From: a virus
Direction: 5' to 3' (one strand)
DNA length: 64,000 nt
Virus record (IMG/VR): IMGVR_UViG_3300043395_003277
Location: 21,450 to 85,449 of that record
Each line of letters starts with the position of its first letter. Position 1 is the first letter of the stretch. The notes under the pieces are model-generated. The model was not told the DNA's origin, made no database searches, and saw only the letters and a program-made list of their open reading frames with translations. This document shows positions 14,561 through 22,078 of the stretch, piece after piece. The position numbers were made by a program, and so were the translations under genes.

Positions 14561-14605
14561 CCGTACGTATTAATTATCAATCAAAGATAAAAATAATACG
14601 TACGG
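14561..14605. promoter_or_regulatory. 12-bp perfect inverted repeat upstream of a gene
   Basis: CCGTACGTATTA at 14,561-14,572 and TAATACGTACGG at 14,594-14,605 are exact reverse complements separated by 21 AT-rich bases. Neither side has a T-run, so it is not a terminator. The spacing of two turns between arm centres suits a dimeric repressor operator or a cruciform. Confidence 0.6.
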
Positions 14606-14629
14606 AATATACAACCTAGGGTGTACGGT

Positions 14630-15202
14630 TTACAGCTCGTACCACACCCAGCCAACTTGATATTCGTCCAGGAAGGGTTCAATACCAATCGCATCCATTA
14701 ACTCATAAATCAATCGGCCTTTCCCCATTCGAACTCCATTTCTCTTGATGTTGTCATCGACAACAATCAAGGTTCCATCTTTTACCAGGTCTTTGGCAGC
14801 AAACAATTCTTTTAGATGGTGGGCCGCTGGTGCCCAATCATTTGCCCAGTTGTCAATGTTGTACGAATCCAGGTACAACAAATCGGCTTTCCCTTTGAGA
14901 GTGCTAAGAAGTTCGACAGAATCTGATTGAATAACTTCTGCATGTACAGTCGATACCCTCGCTAGCTCACAAGCTTTCTCATCAATATCAACAGAAATCA
15001 ATGTGCCGCCACGGTAATGAACATAATTGTCAAAAAGAAGGGTTGAGCAACCATCGCCACGATAGTTGTTTTCTTCTCGGTATGTGCCGGTTTCAATGAT
15101 TGTGGGATTAGGGCGTTGGTCTAAATGCGCAAAGATCCTCTCGAAGCCGTGTGCGCGGGCTCCAAGATTGGACTTAACCTCAGCAAAGTACTCTTCCCAC
15201 AT
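14630..15202 (-). CDS. Class I SAM-dependent methyltransferase
   Basis: The sequence TIIETGTYREENN with GDGCSTLLFDNYV is motif I (E/DxGxxxGxST), GGTLISVDIDEKACELA is motif II with the acidic ribose-binding Asp, VIQSDSVELLSTLKGKADLLYLDSYN gives the following strands, and GTLIVVDDNI the metal-type end. This is the FkbM/Methyltransf_24-like arrangement seen in O-methyltransferases acting on sugars or small molecules. The length (190 aa) is near the family minimum. It lies near a second sugar-modifying cluster, so surface glycan methylation is plausible. The substrate is unknown. Confidence 0.75.
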   Translation of the reverse strand: MWEEYFAEVKSNLGARAHGFERIFAHLDQRPNPTIIETGTYREENNYRGDGCSTLLFDNYVHYRGGTLISVDIDEKACELARVSTVHAEVIQSDSVELLSTLKGKADLLYLDSYNIDNWANDWAPAAHHLKELFAAKDLVKDGTLIVVDDNIKRNGVRMGKGRLIYELMDAIGIEPFLDEYQVGWVWYEL

Positions 15203-15212
15203 GTTCGCCTAG

Positions 15213-15350
15213 TTATAAATCAACTCGAGTATAAGTGATATCCTGTTCGTCAAGCTTTTCTTCGTATTCGTCGGCTTCGATTGTTTCAATGTCTTCTACA
15301 ACGGGCCAACCATCGATGTCGTAATAAAACCTGGTGAGATTACAGGACAT
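15213..15350 (-). CDS. Small acidic protein (45 aa)
   Basis: MSCNLTRFYYDIDGWPVVED followed by an acidic end with EADEYEEKLDEQ. It overlaps the 3' end of the hli gene by 11 bases and has the same direction. No family recognised; it is probably cotranslated with hli. Confidence 0.55.
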   Translation of the reverse strand: MSCNLTRFYYDIDGWPVVEDIETIEADEYEEKLDEQDITYTRVDL

Positions 15351-15588
15351 GAACCAATTCCAAAATAGAAGTTTTTGTTAAGAATTCACAAAGAAAAATA
15401 ATGAGGACTGCAATCATCGCGGTCCTACCATTAACGCGTTCTGCGTACCAAATAAAATCATTTGGATGGTTTGGTGGATTCCAAAACGCCAGGTCCGGTA
15501 ACCATTCCTTAATAATTGCTTGAGGTATCCAGGCCAAACAGGAGATCCAGCCCATGCACCAGTAACGTACTTTGCTAAGACCGTCCAT
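15340..15588 (-). CDS. hli: High-light-inducible protein (Hli/HLIP)
   Basis: Residues 49-72 (AERVNGRTAMIAVLIIFLCE) contain the chlorophyll a/b-binding motif ExxNGR (E50, N53, R55) followed by AMI and a single membrane helix with a second conserved Glu (E68), then the short exit TKTSILELV. This is the HLIP/SCP family of cyanobacterial thylakoid proteins that bind chlorophyll and protect photosystem II. Cyanophages often carry hli to sustain photosynthesis during infection. At 82 residues it is longer than a minimal HLIP; the N-terminal 45 residues include a second hydrophobic stretch (WCMGWISCLAWIPQAII). It starts one base into the previous stop (TAATG). Confidence 0.85.
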   Translation of the reverse strand: MDGLSKVRYWCMGWISCLAWIPQAIIKEWLPDLAFWNPPNHPNDFIWYAERVNGRTAMIAVLIIFLCEFLTKTSILELVHVL

Positions 15589-15686
15589 TATTTGGCAGCA
15601 AAATTAAACACAAGATACACGTCGAGGAGTGTCACTGTCAACATTGCCATCAGAATGCTAGCAATCAAATACGTAAACTCCTTCAT
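15588..15686 (-). CDS. 32-aa single-span membrane peptide
   Basis: MKEFTYLIASILMAMLTVTL and LDVYLVFNFAAK form one hydrophobic helix. The stop TAA overlaps the hli ATG, so the two are translationally coupled. It may be a partner of the HLIP in the thylakoid membrane, by analogy with other small photosystem subunits; this is inference only. Confidence 0.55.
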   Translation of the reverse strand: MKEFTYLIASILMAMLTVTLLDVYLVFNFAAK

Positions 15687-15712
15687 TCGCACCAAAACAA
15701 AAATTGTGATAC

Positions 15713-15740
15713 CTTGAGGATAATATATAAAAACCTCAAG
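15713..15740. promoter_or_regulatory. Inverted repeat in a divergent promoter region
   Basis: CTTGAGG (15,713-15,719) and CCTCAAG (15,734-15,740) flank a 14-base A/T spacer containing TAATATATAA. It sits exactly between the leftward hli operon and the rightward replication operon, overlapping the exonuclease start. A shared operator controlling both directions is a natural reading. Confidence 0.55.
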
Positions 15741-16594
15741 TGGTTGCTAAAATAGATTTATCAAATCCTTGGATTAAGATCCAGGACAAGCAACCAGCTT
15801 TGATGCGGGACCTCAACAGGGCCGCAACCAGAATTACACTTAACGGCAAAAGGCATTACACCACTCCGTTACCATCTGGACCGGCGCCGTCCGTAACTAC
15901 TATCATCTCAGAGACAGCTTCCGAAGCAAACAAACGGAAGCTCGAAATGTGGTCCAAAGCAAATCCAGGCGTTAAAGAAGCTGCTGCTGAACGGGGAACT
16001 GCCATCCACTACGGCATGGAACAGTACCTCAAAGGTAATAAACGGCCGGAGATTGCAGATGATTATAAAGAATTTTGGCAAGGCATGCCATCAATTCTGG
16101 ATCAATTTGAAGAAGTACTCTGGGCTGAAACCCCAGTACTTGATAAGTTTCAATTTACTGTTGGGGCTGATGACGTTGCTCGCGTTTGGGGTTGCGATCC
16201 TGATGGGCGTGCCTGGGCTGGTGCTCCCGACATTATCGGCGTGGTTAATAATAAGCTTACTTTGGCTGATTTAAAAACCAGCGTTAAACCTTACAGTCGC
16301 AAATGGCCAAAAGACCTGGAAAAAGGTTCGCCTGAATGGCGAGATCTGCTGGGTGGTCACATGAAATTTAAAAAAACCTGCAAACAACTTGCAGCTTATG
16401 ATTTAGCGATTACTCAAACGTTAGGCCTTAAGGTACAACAAGCTGCTATTCTGGTATCAACTCCAGTACGCACGCAAGTCTTTAAGATCTCCAGGAACTT
16501 CCTTAATGCTTTGCACGAAGATTGGTACAAAATTGTTGAGGAATACTATAGGCAGATCGAAGAATATGGTAGTGCTGATCCTGATTTGATTTGA
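15740..16594 (+). CDS. PD-(D/E)XK (RecB/Cas4-like) exonuclease
   Basis: The catalytic series is visible: RGTAIHYGMEQYL (motif with His, about residue 95), then WAGAPDIIGVVNNKLTLADLKTS (the GxxD...DxK core, about 155-177) and QLAAYDLAI (QxxxY, about 218). This is the RecB-type nuclease family used by phages for end resection and host DNA degradation. It begins at GTG 15740 at the edge of a regulatory inverted repeat. The gene heads the replication operon (exonuclease, primase-helicase), which supports a recombination or replication role. Confidence 0.82.
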   Translation: MVAKIDLSNPWIKIQDKQPALMRDLNRAATRITLNGKRHYTTPLPSGPAPSVTTIISETASEANKRKLEMWSKANPGVKEAAAERGTAIHYGMEQYLKGNKRPEIADDYKEFWQGMPSILDQFEEVLWAETPVLDKFQFTVGADDVARVWGCDPDGRAWAGAPDIIGVVNNKLTLADLKTSVKPYSRKWPKDLEKGSPEWRDLLGGHMKFKKTCKQLAAYDLAITQTLGLKVQQAAILVSTPVRTQVFKISRNFLNALHEDWYKIVEEYYRQIEEYGSADPDLI

Positions 16595-16595
16595 G

Positions 16596-16763
16596 ATGGT
16601 TTGGAATCCCGAAGATCCAATCGAAAAACAAAAGCGTATTGCATGGTCTGTAGCCACTTCGACTGCTATTCAAACAAAAGAAGATCCTGTCCTTATTTAC
16701 GAAAGGTTAATGAAACAACCTGTTCTCATGAATGTCTCATTGTGCGACACAAATGATACCTAA
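16596..16763 (+). CDS. Small hypothetical protein (55 aa)
   Basis: It starts at ATG 16596 (TGAGATGG junction), MVWNPEDPIEKQKRIAWSVA, and ends in LMNVSLCDTNDT. Soluble and helical in the first half, with no family recognised. It is in the replication operon between the nuclease and the primase. Confidence 0.5.
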   Translation: MVWNPEDPIEKQKRIAWSVATSTAIQTKEDPVLIYERLMKQPVLMNVSLCDTNDT

Positions 16764-16836
16764 AAATTTCAGGTTGCTCTAACGGCTTGTTGGTTTTCTG
16801 GCCGTAGGATAAAGAGACAATCAATACCACGCCCTC

Positions 16837-17025
16837 ATGGACATTCACGTCAACGTGGGTGAGTGGATAAATACTCTCCAAAGTCGCATGAGCAATGCGT
16901 CTGATGGGGATTGTTTTTATCTGCCCACCAGTATGCATCTCCATGCGTTTTCACTCTTAAAAGAGGGCTATTTCCCAGAGCGAGACTTTAAAGTAAAGCT
17001 TGACGATTCGACTTTTGTGAAATGA
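16837..17025 (+). CDS. Small hypothetical protein (62 aa)
   Basis: MDIHVNVGEWINTLQSRMSN followed by DGDCFYLPTSMHLHAFSLLK and FKVKLDDSTFVK. The alternating pattern fits a small beta-alpha-beta fold. The stop overlaps the primase ATG (ATGA). An antisense frame of similar length exists, but strand continuity and the coupled junction favour this one. Confidence 0.58.
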   Translation: MDIHVNVGEWINTLQSRMSNASDGDCFYLPTSMHLHAFSLLKEGYFPERDFKVKLDDSTFVK

Positions 17026-19670
17026 ATACAAATCAATATTCCCTTAAGCCCGGCGAAATCCGTCTCGATTTCATCCCCGTTGATTGGCCTCTTACTCCAC
17101 TTGGGGCCAATAAAGATCCTTACGTTATCGGCTGGCAGGCCAAGCCGTTTAGCGTTAAAGAAATAGAAGAGGAGCTGACAACTGGTAACTGTAAAGCAAT
17201 CGGTGTGTTAGGTGGTCCGGTATACAATCACCCGTATGGACTTATTTGGGTTGATGTGGATGGTCCCAGTGTTTATGCACTGATTGAACAACTCTCCAAC
17301 ACAACTTTTGCTGAAGCACTTCCTGCCACTCTTACAGTATTCAGTGGTAAAGAGGGGCGTGAACGTCGCCTTTACAAACTTGATCGCGATTCACATAAAC
17401 ACCTCATCCGAAACAAATACACTTGGCATGCAGAAGAAAATAAAGAGAAGCTTGAAATCTTGTGGAAACGCCATCAAGGCGTGCTAATGGGACTGCATCC
17501 GGAAACGGATGGTTACTACACAATTGAAAAGCAAGGTTTTGAGTGGGCTCACCAGTTGCCTGAATTTCCGGCCTGGCTACTTAACGCCATCATCAATAAA
17601 AACGTTAAACAGGGGAAACCGGCAAAAGAAACAACCAGGATGATCGGTGCCAACTTTGCCATGCAGGCAGAGATTGGTCTTGACCGTGACATTCAGGTTG
17701 CAAAAGAAGCAATGTGGGGCATGCCTCCAGATGCCGCTGATGATTACGACATCTGGATCACGGTTGGACAATCGCTCCATTCGTTAGACGAATCCCTGCT
17801 TGATGAATGGGATAACTGGTCTAAACAATCAAAAAAGTACCGAGATGGTGAATGCCATCGTCGTTGGCTTTCTTTTAGTCGTGGTGGTGGCAGGACTGTT
17901 GGTTCTCTCCTTCATGTAGCTCAAGAGAATGGCTGGCAGCCGTCCCAGGAGCACCGGGTACTGAACGTTGATGATGCGACACTTGAGCATGTGTCTGCAT
18001 TAGTTGAAAAAATTGAAGCTGATCTAGGACTGTCTGCGATGGAAACTGTTGAAAAGACTCGCAATTCTCACACAACTGGTAGCTGGAACGCATCACGGCG
18101 CTTGAAGGCAAGCAGCAGCCAAGAGCAAGGAAAGCAAGAAGACAACCGTTCGCGTAACCCTTCATCTGATCGCGTTGCTGATACGGTGCTCACCATGTAT
18201 ACAGGTGATCTCAGGTACAGTCAACCCCATGGTCAGTTCTTCTTATACAACAAACGCAAAGGGTTGTGGGAACCTTTAACAAAAATTGAGATGCTCGGTG
18301 ATATCAGGGGCAAACTTAAAACTCTTGTGGAATCTGAATTCTTGCCTAAAGGATTTAGTACAAACTTGATGAATGACGTATACACCCAACTTCAATCAGA
18401 AGTACCTTTTGATGATTGGTATGACGGTGCAGACTATCTGCTGTTTACCAATGGTGTGCTGGATGTTACGGCAAAAGAACTAATGCCGTTCGATCGAAAT
18501 CTATATTTAATTCAACAAATGCCATATGAATATGACCCAGGGGCAACCTGTGAAGATATTGTTAAATGGCTGAAGCATACGCAGCACAACAACTGGAATC
18601 GCACCCAGGTGCTTAGGGCATGGCTGCGTGCAACACTGCTTGGTCGCTATGAAATTCAAAAGTTTGTTGAGATCGTAGGGCCAGGTAAATCAGGTAAATC
18701 AACTTATGCAAACCTGGCTGTTGCATTGGTTGGTAAACAAAATACATACTCAACTGATTTTGAGAACCTGGAGAAAAACAGGTTTGAAGCTGCTAGTTAC
18801 ATGGGTAAAAAGCTTCTGCTGTTCCAGGATGCTGATCGTTGGGGTGGTTCAGTTTCAAAACTGAAGGCAATCACGGGTAATGACTGGATTCGTTCTGAAC
18901 GTAAATATCAGACTGAAAGTCAAGATCCATTTCAGTATCACGGGGTGGTCATGATTACGGCAAATGAAGCCATCCAGTCCACTGATTACACTTCTGGTTT
19001 GGCACGTCGTCGACTTACTATTCCTTTTGATCGCCCCTTCGAGGGCGGTCAAGCAGAACAAAAAGAATTAATTAAATTTGATAACAAGGGTAATCCGCAA
19101 GGTGTATTTGCGCCACTGCTATCGGGATTGGTCAACTGGCTTCTGGACATGACGGAAGAAGACATGCGTTCTTACCTCATGGAGACTGGTAAAAATGTCT
19201 TGTTCTTCCAGAAGTATGAGAAGACGCAGAGTCTCCGTTCTAATCCGTTGCTTGATTGGATGGATCACAAGATCGTATTTGATCCAGGTGTATCATCTCC
19301 TGTTGGTTTCTGCAAGGCTCAACCTAGCGGTGGCTCTGGTTACTACATGAACTGGAGCGAATGGCTGTATGCAAGCTATGCAGAATTCTGCCGTAGCTGT
19401 AATGTTGGCATCATGTCGCGTGGTCGTTTTGAACCACTATTCCTGGACATCTGTAAGCACCAGCTGAAACTCAATGTCTATGGCATTAAGAGCAACCGGG
19501 GTATGCGCATCATCAATGCCGCAGTACGGGAATCAAACAAAACTAAATATGAGAATTATCCATCCATTGTTGAAGTGGCTGCCAAGCCTGATGAGTACCA
19601 ACAGCTGTATGGTGCTGTGCTCACTGCGCCTACTGATGCCATAATGGATGAAAATGCTGTCGATATGTGA
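17022..19670 (+). CDS. PrimPol-type primase fused to SF3 (D5-like) helicase
   Basis: 882 residues. The N-terminal archaeo-eukaryotic primase/polymerase domain shows the metal motif LIWVDVDGPS (Asp78, Asp80) and further strand HQGVLMGLHPETDGYY. The middle (about 225-310) resembles PriCT-2: WGMPPDAADDYDIWITVGQS, then DECHRRW-like CHRRWLSFSRGGGRTVGSL. The C-terminal half is a D5-type SF3 helicase: Walker A GPGKSGKST (about 552-560), FENLEKNRFEAAS, LLLFQDADRW (Walker B), and VVMITANEAIQSTDYTSGLA with the arginine finger RRR. This protein primes and unwinds DNA for phage replication. It is coupled to the preceding and following genes. Confidence 0.9.
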   Translation: MNTNQYSLKPGEIRLDFIPVDWPLTPLGANKDPYVIGWQAKPFSVKEIEEELTTGNCKAIGVLGGPVYNHPYGLIWVDVDGPSVYALIEQLSNTTFAEALPATLTVFSGKEGRERRLYKLDRDSHKHLIRNKYTWHAEENKEKLEILWKRHQGVLMGLHPETDGYYTIEKQGFEWAHQLPEFPAWLLNAIINKNVKQGKPAKETTRMIGANFAMQAEIGLDRDIQVAKEAMWGMPPDAADDYDIWITVGQSLHSLDESLLDEWDNWSKQSKKYRDGECHRRWLSFSRGGGRTVGSLLHVAQENGWQPSQEHRVLNVDDATLEHVSALVEKIEADLGLSAMETVEKTRNSHTTGSWNASRRLKASSSQEQGKQEDNRSRNPSSDRVADTVLTMYTGDLRYSQPHGQFFLYNKRKGLWEPLTKIEMLGDIRGKLKTLVESEFLPKGFSTNLMNDVYTQLQSEVPFDDWYDGADYLLFTNGVLDVTAKELMPFDRNLYLIQQMPYEYDPGATCEDIVKWLKHTQHNNWNRTQVLRAWLRATLLGRYEIQKFVEIVGPGKSGKSTYANLAVALVGKQNTYSTDFENLEKNRFEAASYMGKKLLLFQDADRWGGSVSKLKAITGNDWIRSERKYQTESQDPFQYHGVVMITANEAIQSTDYTSGLARRRLTIPFDRPFEGGQAEQKELIKFDNKGNPQGVFAPLLSGLVNWLLDMTEEDMRSYLMETGKNVLFFQKYEKTQSLRSNPLLDWMDHKIVFDPGVSSPVGFCKAQPSGGSGYYMNWSEWLYASYAEFCRSCNVGIMSRGRFEPLFLDICKHQLKLNVYGIKSNRGMRIINAAVRESNKTKYENYPSIVEVAAKPDEYQQLYGAVLTAPTDAIMDENAVDM

Positions 19671-20020
19671 GCAATGGTCGCCACTTAATCCTTGATCTTT
19701 ACGATTGCGATCGGGAAATCCTGGATGATTACGCAGAACTACAGCGGTTGCTGGAAGCTTCTCTTGTTATGGCTAAAGCAACAATTCTCCGCATCTTTGG
19801 AGAAAAGTTCCAGCCACAAGGGGTTACGCTTCTGGCACTGCTGGCTGAATCCCACGCATCTCTGCATTCATGGCCTGAGTTGGGATATTGCGCAATCGAT
19901 CTCTACACATGTGGCGAAACTACGGAAACACATCGTGCTGCTGAGTTCTTAAAGAAAAAACTGCACGCAAAAACAGTAGAACAAAAAGAACTTGTACGGT
20001 CTGTAACGCCACAGAATTAG
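19667..20020 (+). CDS. speD: S-adenosylmethionine decarboxylase proenzyme
   Basis: It starts at GTG 19667, overlapping the primase stop (GTGA). The segment LAESHASLHSWPELGYCAID gives the self-cleavage site E61-S62 (pyruvoyl Ser), H67, and C82 (LYTCGE), all key residues of the short bacterial SpeD type. The length (117 aa) fits that group. The enzyme makes decarboxylated SAM, the aminopropyl donor for spermidine. speD occurs as an auxiliary metabolic gene in several cyanophages; polyamines may help DNA packing or host translation. No spermidine synthase is seen in the window. Confidence 0.9.
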   Translation: MSNGRHLILDLYDCDREILDDYAELQRLLEASLVMAKATILRIFGEKFQPQGVTLLALLAESHASLHSWPELGYCAIDLYTCGETTETHRAAEFLKKKLHAKTVEQKELVRSVTPQN

Positions 20021-20049
20021 ATATACTAAGGCGAGCAATCACTTAATAA

Positions 20050-21330
20050 ATGACTAAAAAACCTAAGCTCCTTTGGTGTGGTGACATTGTTGCCATGACG
20101 GGTTTTGCGCGGGTAACCGAAAACGTACTGAGCCGCATCAAGGATGATTTCGATATTGTTGTCCTTGGTCATAACTGGTGGGGTGATCCAAGCCCGCTGC
20201 AGGCTGAGTATTTAATGTACCCTTCGTCCAATCGATTCCAGCAGGCGCCGTTTGGTGAAGAACGCATTCGAGAAATTATTGAAAAAGAAAAGCCGGACGT
20301 TGTTTTTACCATTAATGATATGTGGATCATTAATGAGCAATACCGTCGTATTGAAGACCTTCACAAAGAAGGTCGGTTTAAATTTGTGGGTTATGCGCCC
20401 ATGGATTCTTATGCATGGACCGGCTGCCTTGCCGAAACAGCCAACAATTGGGATGCGGTCATCTCTTATACGGAATTTGGCGCTCACGAATTTATTCGTG
20501 GTGGTATCAATAAACCAATCGCTGTCGTGCCCCATGGTGTGACTTCTGGTCAGTTCCAACCCATGGATAAGCTGGAGGCTCGTAAGCGTCTTGGGTTGGA
20601 TCCAGATACTTTTATTGTGTTTAACGGTAATCGCAATCAATTCCGTAAACGGATTGATATCACCATTGATGCTTTTGCCAAGTTTGCTGTCGATAAACCT
20701 GACACTCGCCTTTACCTACACATGGGTATGAAGGACCAGGGCTGGGACATTATGGCGGTGTTTGCTCGTGCCATGCATCGTGTGGGACTTGATCCCAACA
20801 ATCGCATCATCCTTTCAACGAATACAGCGCAGCCGCCAAACGTATCTGTTGAAATGCTGAATGGCATTTATAACGCTGTTGATGTTGGCGTCAACACCTG
20901 CAAAGGAGAAGGCTGGGGTCTGGTTAACTTTGAACACGCTGCCTGTCGTGTAGCCCAGGTGGTGCCTGACCATACTTCCTGTAAGGAAATCTTTGATGGG
21001 TATGGTGAATTGATTCGTTGTGACCACGTTGATGTGGATACCAACTACTCCAGGGAGATGCCCTGTCCATCTATCGACCACCTGGCGGAGATCCTTACAG
21101 ACCTCTACAACGATCGGGAACGCCTCGACCAGGTCGCTCAGAAGTGCTACGACCGTGTGACCAGCCCGCAATACGACTGGAGTACGGTTGCTTCCCAGTT
21201 CGCTGGAATCTTTGAAGAAGTCCTGAAGGAACCTTCTCTGGTTGATACGCAAGTTGAGACTCAGGAGAAAAAGAAGAACAAGAAGAAAAAAGAACGTAAG
21301 GAGCGTCGGCTGGTAGGTGCCGTAAGCTAA
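20050..21330 (+). CDS. GT-B glycosyltransferase (GT4-like)
   Basis: The N-terminal Rossmann half (KLLWCGDIVAMTGFARVTEN, DIVVLGHNWWGDP, DVVFTINDMW) and the C-terminal half (VPHGVTSGQFQPMDKLEARK, FNGNRNQFRKRIDITIDAFA, CKGEGWGLVNFEHAACRVAQ) form a GT-B fold of the group 1 type with the donor-binding KGEGWGLVNFE. The C-terminus has a Lys/Arg-rich tail (KKKNKKKKERKERR) not usual for this family. It probably transfers a sugar to host surface glycan, DNA or a virion protein; the acceptor is unknown. A terminator follows. Confidence 0.82.
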   Translation: MTKKPKLLWCGDIVAMTGFARVTENVLSRIKDDFDIVVLGHNWWGDPSPLQAEYLMYPSSNRFQQAPFGEERIREIIEKEKPDVVFTINDMWIINEQYRRIEDLHKEGRFKFVGYAPMDSYAWTGCLAETANNWDAVISYTEFGAHEFIRGGINKPIAVVPHGVTSGQFQPMDKLEARKRLGLDPDTFIVFNGNRNQFRKRIDITIDAFAKFAVDKPDTRLYLHMGMKDQGWDIMAVFARAMHRVGLDPNNRIILSTNTAQPPNVSVEMLNGIYNAVDVGVNTCKGEGWGLVNFEHAACRVAQVVPDHTSCKEIFDGYGELIRCDHVDVDTNYSREMPCPSIDHLAEILTDLYNDRERLDQVAQKCYDRVTSPQYDWSTVASQFAGIFEEVLKEPSLVDTQVETQEKKKNKKKKERKERRLVGAVS

Positions 21331-21354
21331 GGCGCGATGATCGCATGGGGAATA

Positions 21355-21379
21355 GCCTCCGCTCTGCGGGGGCTTTTTT
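21355..21379 (+). terminator. Intrinsic terminator of the replication operon
   Basis: GCCTCCGC, loop TCT, GCGGGGGC (8 pairs, one wobble) then TTTTTT. It ends the plus-strand run 15,740-21,330. Confidence 0.85.
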
Positions 21380-21391
21380 CGTGCCCTTTTA

Positions 21392-21636
21392 GTCTCACCA
21401 GCACCACCTGAGACGCGTAATGGCTGCGGCATGCAGGTATCATCAGAAACTGACGCATGAAAAGTGATGATACGTCGTCTCTAAACCCCTATATGACGCA
21501 AATTACACTTTGAATGTAAAGTGTATGAAATTGCTTCACGTCGATAGAATGAGTCTCAAGTTGAGATACGTATTCTCAGGTTGATCTCATTTGAGAATCT
21601 CTGACAAATCAATACACTTTACATACAAAGTGTAAT
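21392..21636. repeat. Cluster of palindromes in a gene-free stretch (possible origin or operator array)
   Basis: No supported gene lies in 21,331-21,691. The stretch holds: GTCTCA/TGAGAC (21,392-21,414); GTATCATC/GATGATAC (21,437-21,473); a 25-mer palindrome-like unit beginning ATTACACTTTG at 21,502-21,526; TCTCAA-G-TTGAGA (21,554-21,566); ATTCTCA/TGAGAAT (21,572-21,598); and a second 25-mer at 21,612-21,636 that is the reverse complement of the first at 24 of 25 positions. The nested symmetry is far above the surrounding sequence. It may be a replication origin, a partition-like site or a multi-operator control region next to the replication genes. Confidence 0.65.
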
Positions 21637-21691
21637 TAGGCTCTAGTAAAAGAATAAACCATACGTATGATCAGTTTTTGGCGTTCCAGGG

Positions 21692-22057
21692 ATGCCTCGC
21701 ACCTATGAGCCACTACCACCCCTCTGGTACGTGGAGGAGCATCTTGCGTTATCTGATCGGTACCCAACGGGCTTGGAGTGGCGTCAAACCACAGGCAGGC
21801 ATGGTGTTGGCGAAATGGCTGGGAAACGCATGACAGGGAAGTCTTTTTATTTGGTCTCACTTTTCTCGCGTCGATACCAAGCGCATCGCCTGGTGTACTA
21901 CCTGCGTTCCGGAACTGATCCCGGTAGTGCAGATGTACTTCATGGTGATGACAACCCGGAGAAGGACAACCGCAAGGAACTGGTCTTATTCCACAGGAAA
22001 GATCAGTCTCATACAAGACGATCTAAATACCGATCGGATTACTGTTCTTTATTTTGA
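21692..22057 (+). CDS. Degenerate HNH-type endonuclease
   Basis: The pattern GLEWRQTTGRHGVGEMAGKR, then SFYLVSLFSRRYQAHRLVYY, then ADVLHGDDNPEKDNRKELVL corresponds to the HNH_3 order (WxxxxxG...AHRLxW...xxDHxxxNxxDNRxxNL). The first catalytic His is present in LHGDDN only approximately and the final Asn-Leu pair is altered, so activity is doubtful. The C-terminus is basic (RKDQSHTRRSKYR). It follows the palindrome cluster. Confidence 0.62.
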   Translation: MPRTYEPLPPLWYVEEHLALSDRYPTGLEWRQTTGRHGVGEMAGKRMTGKSFYLVSLFSRRYQAHRLVYYLRSGTDPGSADVLHGDDNPEKDNRKELVLFHRKDQSHTRRSKYRSDYCSLF

Positions 22058-22078
22058 CTTCAACTGACACTTTGTTAC

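Noticed and set aside
16726-16944. Minus-strand 72-codon frame
   Set aside because: The plus-strand 62-codon gene has a coupled ATGA junction with the primase, and strand continuity favours it.
20815-21432. Minus-strand frame of 205 codons under the glycosyltransferase
   Set aside because: It is antisense to a gene with clear GT-B motifs and crosses the terminator.
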